From assembly GCA_041660925.1 (NCBI GenBank), contig JBAZVI010000003.1, forward strand, positions 62,001 through 126,000: a stretch of DNA of 64,000 bases, read 5' to 3'. This DNA comes from Elusimicrobiota bacterium (GTDB taxonomy: Bacteria; Elusimicrobiota; Elusimicrobia; UBA1565). The translations under genes were made by a program, and so were the position numbers. Under the pieces are notes generated by a model that ran no database searches, was not told the origin of the DNA, and saw only the letters and a list, made by a program, of their open reading frames with translations. Below, in pieces: positions 7,333 through 14,242 of the stretch. Position 1 is the first letter of the stretch, and the number at the start of each line of letters is the position of its first letter.

Positions 7333-9014
7333 CAGTCCTTCCCGCGCGGCGCGCCGCTCTTCTCGTCGGGCTTCATGGCCGCGGGCTGGCGCGCGGACTG
7401 CGCCGCCTTCTCGCGGTCCTTGACGGCCTGCAGTACGCGCTCGGCGTCCTCGCGGCTCATCCCGCCCTTCTGCTCCTGCTCTTTGCGGGAGCTCGACTGC
7501 TGCTTGGGCGGCGAGGGCTTCTCGTCGTTCCCCCCGCCGGACTTGTCCTTCTGCTTGTCCTGCTGCTTCGGATCGGGCTGCGGCGGCTTCTTGAGGGCCA
7601 CCGCGAGGTTGTGCCGGCAGTCCTCGTCGTCGGGCGAGAGCAGCAGGCAGCGCCGGTAGGCGTCGACGGCCTCGGGGGGCTTGCCCTGCCGAAGGAGGGT
7701 GTTGCCGAGGTTGTAGGACGCCGCCGCGGCGACTCCGCGCGGGACCTTGCGCGGGTCGCAGAGAGCGGTGAAGGCTTCAGCCGCGCGCTCATGCTCCTTC
7801 ATTCTATAAAGCGCGTCGCCCGCGTTGAAGAGGGGCTTGGGGTTCCGGGCGCCCTGCGCGGCGCGCGCGTAGCTCTCGAGCGCGTCGGCGAAGCGCTCCC
7901 CGCGGTAGGCGCGGTTCCCCTTCCAGAGGCGGGCGTCTTCGCGCGGGCTGCAGCCGGCGAGGAGCGCGAGGGCGAGGAAGCCCGCGGCCCGCGCGATGCG
8001 GCGCGTGCGCGATTGGGGAGAGGGCGGCGGCAGCAGGAGCGCCGCGGCCAGGAGCAGGACGGAGAGCGCGAGCGGGAAGCGGAAGCGGTTGCGGAAGCGC
8101 GTGGCGCTCCCCGCGCGGGAGGTGGAGACGCCGCCGCTCTCGATGCGGTCGATGAGCTCTCCGACCTCGTTCTCGGAGCGCGAGAGGCGCGCGTAGTCGC
8201 CGCCGCCGGCGGCGGCGACCTTCATCATCAGCGGTTCGTCGATGCGGGAGACCACCGTCTTCCCGGACTCGTCCTTCTTGTAGCCCACGAGCTGAGCGCC
8301 CTCGCGCAGGGGGATGGGTCCGCCCTCGGGGGTCCCGGCTCCGAGGATGAAGACACGTACCCCGGCGGCGGCCGCGCGGGCGGCCGCGTCCTCGGCGCCC
8401 TGGCCCAGGTCCTCTCCGTCGGTGAGGACCACGAGCGTCTTGCGGCCCGAGGAGCGCGCGAGCATCTCGAGGGAGCGGTCGATGGCCTTCCCGAGCTCGG
8501 TGCCGGGCTGCGGGATCAGACCCACCTGGACGCGGGCGAGGAGGCTCTTGGCGGCGTCGACGTCGGCGGTGAGCGGGCACTGGACGTGCGCCTGGCCGGC
8601 GAAGGCGACGACGCCGACGCGCGCGCCCTTGAGCCCCTCGACGAGCGTCGCGAGCGCGCGCTTGGCGCAGTCCATGCGGCTGGGCGGCATGTCCTCGGCG
8701 AGCATCGAGAGCGAGACGTCCACGGCGACGACGACCTGCGCCCCGGGGGTCTGCGTCTCGACGAGCTCCACCCCCCACTGCGGCCCGGCCAGGGCGAGCA
8801 GGAGCAGGGCGAGCGCGGCGGCCTCGAGCTTGAACGCGCGCAGGCGCGCGCGCGCGGCCTGCGGGTCGTGGATGCGGTCGAGGGTCTCCGGCTGCGCGAA
8901 GAGCGCGAGCAGGCGCCGTCGCCGCCTTTCCGACCAGCCGAGCAGGGCCGCGGCGCCGGCGAGCGCGGCGAGCGCGGCCCAGAGCCAGGCGGCGTCGCGG
9001 AAGAGGCCGCTCAC
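7329..9014 (-). CDS. batB: BatB-BatC fusion: von Willebrand A domain plus TPR protein
   Basis: A 561-residue single frame. Residues 1-85 hold two membrane segments. The vWA domain begins near residue 95 with a complete MIDAS motif DVSLS (99-103) and LTDGEDLG. A third membrane helix near 330 is followed directly by LALALLAGC, a lipobox-like stretch, and then TPR repeats (LFNAGDALYRMKEHERAAEAF, ASYNLGNTLLRQGKPPEAVDAYRRC). The chain ends in a Lys/Gln/Ser-rich tail. This is BatB joined to BatC without a stop codon; the lipobox looks like the remnant of BatC's own signal. GTG 9014 overlaps the batA stop codon. Confidence 0.85.
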   Translation of the reverse strand: MSGLFRDAAWLWAALAALAGAAALLGWSERRRRRLLALFAQPETLDRIHDPQAARARLRAFKLEAAALALLLLALAGPQWGVELVETQTPGAQVVVAVDVSLSMLAEDMPPSRMDCAKRALATLVEGLKGARVGVVAFAGQAHVQCPLTADVDAAKSLLARVQVGLIPQPGTELGKAIDRSLEMLARSSGRKTLVVLTDGEDLGQGAEDAAARAAAAGVRVFILGAGTPEGGPIPLREGAQLVGYKKDESGKTVVSRIDEPLMMKVAAAGGGDYARLSRSENEVGELIDRIESGGVSTSRAGSATRFRNRFRFPLALSVLLLAAALLLPPPSPQSRTRRIARAAGFLALALLAGCSPREDARLWKGNRAYRGERFADALESYARAAQGARNPKPLFNAGDALYRMKEHERAAEAFTALCDPRKVPRGVAAAASYNLGNTLLRQGKPPEAVDAYRRCLLLSPDDEDCRHNLAVALKKPPQPDPKQQDKQKDKSGGGNDEKPSPPKQQSSSRKEQEQKGGMSREDAERVLQAVKDREKAAQSARQPAAMKPDEKSGAPRGKDW

Positions 9015-10000
9015 GGGATCCTCATGAGGAGGGTGCGGCCCAGCGCCATGCCCGCCAGGAGGAGGAGCGCCGCCGGGACCAGCAGCCAGGCGTGGAGGTC
9101 GTGGTAGGAGACGACGGGCGGCAGGCGTCGTTCCGTCTTCTCGAGCCGGTCGATCTGTCCGTAGATGTTGTTGAGCTCCATCAGGTTCTGCGCGCGGTAG
9201 TAGCGTCCGCCCGTCTCCGCGGCGGCGCTCTCGAGGACGCCCTCGTCGAGCTCGTCGTCGATCTGTACGAGCTGTCGGCCGAGGCGGGGGTCGTCGACGG
9301 GGACCATGGCGGGTCCCTTGCGGCCGGTCCCGATCGCGTAGATGCGGATGCCGCAGGCCTTCGCGGCCCGCGCGGCGGTGAGCGGATCGACGACGCCGGT
9401 GTTGTTGGCCCCGTCGGTGACGAGGATGAGCACCTTGTTCTTGGCCGGCGCGTCCTTGACGTGGGAGACGGCCGCCGCGATGCCGTCTCCGATCGCGGTG
9501 CCGTCGGACTCCGTCATCCCGGACTGGACGTCGGAGAGGAACTCGAGCAGGGCGTCGTAGTCGAGGGTGAGCGGGCAGGTCAGCAGGGGCACGCCGGCGA
9601 AGACGAGGATGCCGATGCGGTCGCTGGTGCGCCGGCGGATGAAGGCGCGGGCGGCGTCCTTCGCGGCGCCCATGCGGTCCTGGGACCCGAAGTCGAGCGC
9701 GCGCATGCTCAGAGAGGTGTCGAGGACGAGGAGGATGTCCACGCCCGAGGTCCAGGAGGCCTCCTGGCGGAAGACGCGCTGGGGGCGGGCGAGCGCGGCG
9801 ACCATGAGGACGAGCGCCAGCGCCTTGAGCAGCACGGGCAGCCGCCGCCATACGCCGCCGGCCGCCCCGAAGCGGGCGAGCGCGGCGCTCCCCGGGTAGG
9901 CGAGCGGCGCTCGGCGCAGGCGCTCGCGGTGCAGGGCCCACAGGGCCCCGGCGAGCGCGAACGGGATCAGGAGCAGCGCGAGGGGGTCGGCGAACCTCAC
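9011..10000 (-). CDS. batA: BatA, von Willebrand A domain membrane protein
   Basis: A 329-residue protein. Two N-terminal transmembrane segments (about 7-22 and 55-72) are followed by a vWA domain with MIDAS DTSLS (94-98), the threonine-loop region SDGTAIGDGIA and LVTDGANNTG. A C-terminal transmembrane helix precedes the stop codon. GTG at 10000 overlaps the upstream stop codon by 4 nt and places the first membrane helix at the N-terminus. It is expected to form a metal-dependent protein interaction with BatB, downstream of the MoxR ATPase. Confidence 0.9.
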   Translation of the reverse strand: MRFADPLALLLIPFALAGALWALHRERLRRAPLAYPGSAALARFGAAGGVWRRLPVLLKALALVLMVAALARPQRVFRQEASWTSGVDILLVLDTSLSMRALDFGSQDRMGAAKDAARAFIRRRTSDRIGILVFAGVPLLTCPLTLDYDALLEFLSDVQSGMTESDGTAIGDGIAAAVSHVKDAPAKNKVLILVTDGANNTGVVDPLTAARAAKACGIRIYAIGTGRKGPAMVPVDDPRLGRQLVQIDDELDEGVLESAAAETGGRYYRAQNLMELNNIYGQIDRLEKTERRLPPVVSYHDLHAWLLVPAALLLLAGMALGRTLLMRIP

Positions 10001-10920
10001 GCGGCCCCTCCCGGCGGCGGAGCCGCGAGCCGCTCGGCGAAGGCCTGGCGCGAGGCCTGGCGCACGATCTCCCGCGCGTTCTCGAGGTCCAGGGTCCGCT
10101 CCCGCTCCTCGGGCGCGTAGCGCGCGAACTTCGCCAGGTCGCAGCGTTCGAAGAGGTTCTTGGCGACGGCGCGGACCGACGGGGGGTCGACGGGCCGCAG
10201 GGCGCGCAGGAGGTCGTAGGTGGTCATGCGCAGCGCGGGCAGGCCGTAGCGCTTCTCCAGGTAGGCGCGCACGATGTCCGACATGCGGTCGTAGTGGTCC
10301 TTCGGCGGGAGTCCGAGGCCCGGGAGGAGGTCGAGCTCGTCGAGCGCGAACTGCTCGGGGGTGCGCAGGTCGGGGGCCCCTCCCGCGGCGTCCGCGCCGC
10401 TCCCGCCCTTGCGGCGGCGTCGGCGCTCCCAGAGCCAGCCGACCAGGCTCCCCAGCGCGAGGAGGATGAGCAGCCACGGCCAGAGCGCGGGCGAGAGTGG
10501 CTCGCGGATGTCGTGCATCTCGGGCGCCTGCGTGAACGACTGGGGAGGGATCACGCTCAGGCGCACGGGCGGGCTGAGGACCTCTTCGGGCGCTCCCGCC
10601 GCCGGGACGACGGTCCAGGGGAGCGCGGGGAGCGCGGTCTCGCCGAGCTCGAAGGCCGCGGCCTTCAGACGCAGCCGGAAGACGGCGCTCCCTCCCTCCG
10701 GGGGAGCCGGCTCGACGCGGACCTCGAGGATCTCGTAGGCGCCGGTCGCGTTCCCCTGGAGCGCGAGCGCGAGCCGGGAGCCCTCGGGGAGGCGCGCGGT
10801 CCCCGTCACGTCGAAGGGCGCGCCCAGGAGCACGGTCGTCGTCGCGGGGGAGAGCTCGAAGCTCGCCGGCACCGCGCGCGCGGGGGCTGCGGCGAGGAGC
10901 AGGAGCAGGAGGAGACTCAC
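9997..10920 (-). CDS. Bat-operon membrane protein with beta-sandwich ectodomain
   Basis: A 307-residue protein in the position usually held by a DUF4381-type or BatD-like gene. A signal peptide (SLLLLLLLAAAPARA) leads into a beta-sandwich ectodomain (TTVLLGAPFDVTGTARLPEG). A transmembrane segment lies at about 170-190 (WPWLLILLALGSLVGWLW). The cytoplasmic helical domain (PKDHYDRMSDIVRAYLEKRYGLPALRMTTYDLL) resembles the C-terminal tail of BatD. It therefore looks like a shortened BatD paralogue. GTG 10920 overlaps the DUF58 gene by 4 nt. Specific function unknown. Confidence 0.7.
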   Translation of the reverse strand: MSLLLLLLLAAAPARAVPASFELSPATTTVLLGAPFDVTGTARLPEGSRLALALQGNATGAYEILEVRVEPAPPEGGSAVFRLRLKAAAFELGETALPALPWTVVPAAGAPEEVLSPPVRLSVIPPQSFTQAPEMHDIREPLSPALWPWLLILLALGSLVGWLWERRRRRKGGSGADAAGGAPDLRTPEQFALDELDLLPGLGLPPKDHYDRMSDIVRAYLEKRYGLPALRMTTYDLLRALRPVDPPSVRAVAKNLFERCDLAKFARYAPEERERTLDLENAREIVRQASRQAFAERLAAPPPGGAA

Positions 10921-11798
10921 GCGCGCAGCCTCTTCTTGCGCTCCCGGAAGTAGCGCACGATGGGCTCCACGTAGGCCTCGTCGGTCCGGACGCGGATGGC
11001 CTCGATGCGCGCCGCGCGGAAGGCGGCCTCGATGCGCGCCTTCTCCTCTCCCCGCCCCCGCGCGAGCTCCGCGCGCAGCCGGGCGTCGGGGCGCACGCTG
11101 ACGCGCTCGCCGGTCTCCGGGTCCTCGAGGTCCAGCCACGCGGGGATCTCGGGCAGGACGTCCTCGCGCTCGTCGGAGACGAGGACCGGGATGACGTCGT
11201 GCTTGCGCGCCGCGCGGCGCAGGGACTGCTCGAAGCCGACGTCGCGGAAGTCCGAGACGAGCATGAGGATGCTGCGCCGGCGCAGGACGCGGTTGAGGGT
11301 GTCGAGACTCCCCCCCACGGCCGTGCCGCGCCGCTCCGGTTCGAAGACGAGCACGTCGCGGATGATCTTGAGCACGTGGGCGCGGCCTTTGCGGGGCGGG
11401 ATGTAGAGCTCCTTGCCGTCGGTGAAGAGGAAGAGCCCGACTTTGTCGTTGTTCTTCAGCGCGGAGAAGGCGAGCACCGCGCAGAGCTCCGCGGCGACCT
11501 CGCGCTTGAGCTTGCGCGCGCTGCCGAAGAACTGCGAGCCGGAGAGGTCGCAGGCGACCATCAGCGTGAGCTCGCGCTCCTCCTGGTACTGTCGCACGAA
11601 CGGGCGGCTGAAGCGCGCGCTGACGTTCCAGTCGATGTCGCGGACGTCGTCGCCGGCGGCGTACTCGCGCACCTGCGAGAACTCCATGCCGCGGCCTTTG
11701 AAGACGCTGAGGTACTTGCCGGCGAAGACCTCGTTGACGAGGCGGCCGGTGCGGATCTCGATGCGGCGGACCTGGGCCGCGATCTCCTTCGGGATCAT
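10917..11798 (-). CDS. DUF58 domain protein, MoxR-associated
   Basis: A 293-residue cytoplasmic protein. The DUF58 signature GRGMEFSQVREYAAGDDVRDIDW occupies about residues 35-57 (written here with its key G-D-D-x-R-x-I-D-W core at 49-57), followed by RPFVRQYQEERE. A degenerate vWA fold follows with MIDAS-like DLSGS at about 89-93. DUF58 proteins are constant partners of MoxR AAA+ ATPases, and moxR is immediately upstream here. It starts at ATG 11798, 23 nt after the moxR stop codon. Confidence 0.9.
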   Translation of the reverse strand: MIPKEIAAQVRRIEIRTGRLVNEVFAGKYLSVFKGRGMEFSQVREYAAGDDVRDIDWNVSARFSRPFVRQYQEERELTLMVACDLSGSQFFGSARKLKREVAAELCAVLAFSALKNNDKVGLFLFTDGKELYIPPRKGRAHVLKIIRDVLVFEPERRGTAVGGSLDTLNRVLRRRSILMLVSDFRDVGFEQSLRRAARKHDVIPVLVSDEREDVLPEIPAWLDLEDPETGERVSVRPDARLRAELARGRGEEKARIEAAFRAARIEAIRVRTDEAYVEPIVRYFRERKKRLRA

Positions 11799-11821
11799 GC
11801 GCTAGCGCGCCCGCGGGACTC

Positions 11822-12805
11822 TCAGGGGACCTCGACGGCGTCGAAGATGGAGCGCAGGACGTCCTCCGAGGTGACGTTCTCGGCTTCGGCCTCGTAGGTG
11901 AGCAGCACGCGGTGGCGCAGAACGTCCGCGCCGACGGACTTCACGTCCTCCGGGGTGACGAAGCCGCGCCCCTGCAGGAAGGCGAAGGCCTTCGCCGCGA
12001 GGATCAGCGAGATGGTGGCGCGCGGGCTGGCGCCGTACTGGATGAGCGGCTTGAGCTTCTCCAGCTTGTGCTCCTCGGGCCGGCGCGTCGCGAACACCAC
12101 GTCGAGGACGTAGTTCTTGACCTTGTCGTCGACGTAGATGAGGTCGACGACCGCCTGGGCCGCGAGGACCTGCTGCTGGGTGACCACCGGCCGCGCCGCG
12201 GGCGGCGTCCCGGTCGTCATGCGCTCGAGGATGAGGCGCTCCTCCTCCTTGCGCGGGTAGTCGACGACGACCTTCAGCATGAAGCGGTCGACCTGGGCCT
12301 CGGGGAGCGGATAGGTCCCCTCCTGCTCGATGGGGTTCTGGGTCGCGAGCACGAGGAAGAGCTCGGGGAGCTTGTGCGTGGTCTCGCCGATGGTGACCTG
12401 CCTCTCCTGCATCGCCTCGAGCAGCGCGCTCTGCACCTTCGCCGGGGCGCGGTTGATCTCGTCGGCGAGGATGAGGTTCGCGAAGAGCGGCCCTTTTCGG
12501 ACGCTGAACGCCGCGGTCTGCGGGTTGTAGATGAGGGTGCCGGTCAGGTCCGCGGGGAGCAGATCGGGCGTGAATTGGATGCGGCTGAACTGCGCCTGCA
12601 CCGCTTGAGCGAGCGTCTTGATGGCGAGCGTCTTGGCCAGCCCGGGGACGCCCTGAAGGAGGATGTGACCCCTCGCGAGCAGGCCGACGAGGAGCCGGTC
12701 CACCATCTCCTCCTGCCCGACGATGACTTGGCCGAGCTCCTTCTTGAGCTCGGCGATGAAGACGCTCTCCTTCTGGACGCGCGCGCTGATCTCCCGGATG
12801 TCCAT
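11822..12805 (-). CDS. moxR: MoxR-family AAA+ ATPase
   Basis: A 327-residue AAA_3 ATPase. Walker A is GVPGLAKT (52-59), Walker B LILADEINR (111-119), sensor 1 ATQNPIEQEGTYPLPEAQ, and sensor 2 lies near GASPRATISL. A strong ribosome site AAAGGAGG precedes ATG 12805, which fixes the start and excludes a longer reading. MoxR ATPases act as chaperones that insert or activate vWA proteins, here BatA and BatB/C. It heads the canonical moxR-DUF58-bat run. Confidence 0.93.
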   Translation of the reverse strand: MDIREISARVQKESVFIAELKKELGQVIVGQEEMVDRLLVGLLARGHILLQGVPGLAKTLAIKTLAQAVQAQFSRIQFTPDLLPADLTGTLIYNPQTAAFSVRKGPLFANLILADEINRAPAKVQSALLEAMQERQVTIGETTHKLPELFLVLATQNPIEQEGTYPLPEAQVDRFMLKVVVDYPRKEEERLILERMTTGTPPAARPVVTQQQVLAAQAVVDLIYVDDKVKNYVLDVVFATRRPEEHKLEKLKPLIQYGASPRATISLILAAKAFAFLQGRGFVTPEDVKSVGADVLRHRVLLTYEAEAENVTSEDVLRSIFDAVEVP

Positions 12806-12815
12806 CCGTCCTCCT

Positions 12816-13457
12816 TTATTCGATGCGGAACTCGGGCTTCTTGCCCGTCGAGGGCTCCTGCTGGGCCTTGCGCTTGGAGCGCACGACGATCTCGTTGTAG
12901 TCCGTCTTGAGCTGCTCCTGCAGGGGCAGGAACTCGCCCACGCGCTTCTCCTGGATGCGTGCGAGGGTGCGCAGGGCCTGGAGGCGCACGTCGGGCTCGA
13001 TGTCCAGCAGCAGCTTGCTGACGTCGGGGATGACCGAGGCATCCCCGCGCTCGCCGATGGCGAGCAGGGCCACGATGCGGATGTCCTTCTCCGGGTCGCG
13101 CAGGGCGGGCAGGAGCTGCTTCGGGGCTCCCTTCGAGGACTGGTTGCGCAGGATCTCGACGGCGTTGCGGCGGACCTGCGGCTCGCTGTCGATGGCGAGG
13201 GTCTTCTCGAGCAGCGTGAGCGCCTCGGGGTCCTTGATGCGGTAGAGGAGCTCGATGGCCGCCCAGCGCACCTGCGGATCGCTGTCCTTGGTGGCGAGGC
13301 GGACCTTGTCGAGCTCCATCTCATCGAGCGCGATGGGCGGAGGCATGTCCATGGCGGGCGGCGGCGAGGGCGGCGGCGGGCCGGGGCGCTGCGAGTACTT
13401 CTGGTGGAAGTAGAGGAGGCCTCCGACCACGATGAGGACGAGGAGGAAACGGGGCAT
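12816..13457 (-). CDS. Membrane-anchored HEAT-repeat protein 2
   Basis: A 213-residue protein. An N-terminal membrane helix (residues 3-18) is followed by a Pro-rich spacer (RPGPPPPSPPPAMDMPPP). Four or five HEAT-type repeats follow (DPQVRWAAIELLYRIKD, EPQVRRNAVEILRNQ, KDIRIVALLAIGERGD, PDVRLQALRTLARIQE), then a charged C-terminal tail. It is a clear paralogue of the upstream gene, whose stop codon TAA shares one base with this ATG. HEAT repeats bind proteins; the position before moxR suggests an envelope-side adaptor for the Bat system. Confidence 0.75.
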   Translation of the reverse strand: MPRFLLVLIVVGGLLYFHQKYSQRPGPPPPSPPPAMDMPPPIALDEMELDKVRLATKDSDPQVRWAAIELLYRIKDPEALTLLEKTLAIDSEPQVRRNAVEILRNQSSKGAPKQLLPALRDPEKDIRIVALLAIGERGDASVIPDVSKLLLDIEPDVRLQALRTLARIQEKRVGEFLPLQEQLKTDYNEIVVRSKRKAQQEPSTGKKPEFRIE

Positions 13458-14077
13458 TATCTCTTGCCTCCCTGCTGCTGCTGCTTGAGCGCCTCTTCAT
13501 ATTTGCGCTGCGCCTCTTCCTGCAGGCGCTTCTTTTCGAGGATCTCTTCGTTGCGCTTGCGCTGGAAGTCGTTGAGGATCCTCAGCGCGGTCAGGCGGAC
13601 GCGCTCGTCGCCGTCGCGCAGGGCGTCGCTGATGGCGGGGGCCGCGGCGGCGTCGCCGCTCTTCCCCAGCGCCTCGAGCGCGGCGAGGCGCACGTCGCCG
13701 TCCATGTCCTTGAGGGCGCCGATGAGGTGCTCGGTGACCTGGGGGCCGCGGCGGCCGGCGAGGACGTTGACGACGTTCTTGCGGATGTCGGACTCTCCGT
13801 CGCGCTTGAGCATCTGGAACATGATGCCCTCCGCGCGGGGGTCCTGCGAGCTCATCAGCACCTGGAGGGCTTCCCAGCGCACGCGCGGCTCGGCGTCGCT
13901 GGTCGCCGACTTGACGCGCTCGAGCTGCTCTTCGTCGAGCACCTGCGGCGGGGGCATGACGATCGCCGGCGGGGGCGGGGGCGGCGGCGGTTCCTGGTTG
14001 ACGACGCGCTGCTTGAACTGGGCGAACCCTATCCAGCCGACGGCCACGACCACCAGGACGATCGCGAGCTGCTTCAT
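13457..14077 (-). CDS. Membrane-anchored HEAT-repeat protein 1
   Basis: A 206-residue first gene of the Bat-containing run. An N-terminal membrane helix is followed by a run of eight prolines, then HEAT repeats (EPRVRWEALQVLMSSQD, SDIRKNVVNVLAGRR, GDVRLAALEALGKSGD, ERVRLTALRILNDFQR). The C-terminus is a charged helix ending in Gln-rich residues, probably a coiled coil. The layout matches the next gene, including the PPQVLDEEQLERVKSAT-type lead-in, so the pair arose by tandem duplication. GGAGGGG lies about 12 nt before ATG 14077 and is a good ribosome site. Confidence 0.75.
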   Translation of the reverse strand: MKQLAIVLVVVAVGWIGFAQFKQRVVNQEPPPPPPPPAIVMPPPQVLDEEQLERVKSATSDAEPRVRWEALQVLMSSQDPRAEGIMFQMLKRDGESDIRKNVVNVLAGRRGPQVTEHLIGALKDMDGDVRLAALEALGKSGDAAAAPAISDALRDGDERVRLTALRILNDFQRKRNEEILEKKRLQEEAQRKYEEALKQQQQGGKR

Positions 14078-14242
14078 GTCGGATGCCCCTCCGGGGGACT
14101 GCTCTCTAATATGAAAGTACTAAATATACGCGCGCGCGAAAACCGGGTCCTAGGGCCCAGTCGGCACCGGGACCTTTACCCGCCGCCGCGGGCCCCGAAG
14201 ACCCTTTGTGGGTCCGGGTCTTCCCCTTATAATCTAGGCAGG
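14078..14242. promoter_or_regulatory. Divergent promoter region of the Bat operon and the MFS gene
   Basis: For the plus-strand gene, TATAAT (14228-14233) stands 9 nt before ATG 14243, with TTTGTG (14205-14210) 17 nt upstream as a weak -35, so the mRNA is predicted to start within about 3 nt of the ATG. For the Bat operon, an AT-rich stretch around 14105-14130 on the minus strand (containing TATATT and CATATT) is the probable promoter, leaving a leader of roughly 35 nt with a ribosome site. The GC-rich middle contains partially complementary GGGCCC and GGGCCCC blocks. Confidence 0.5.
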
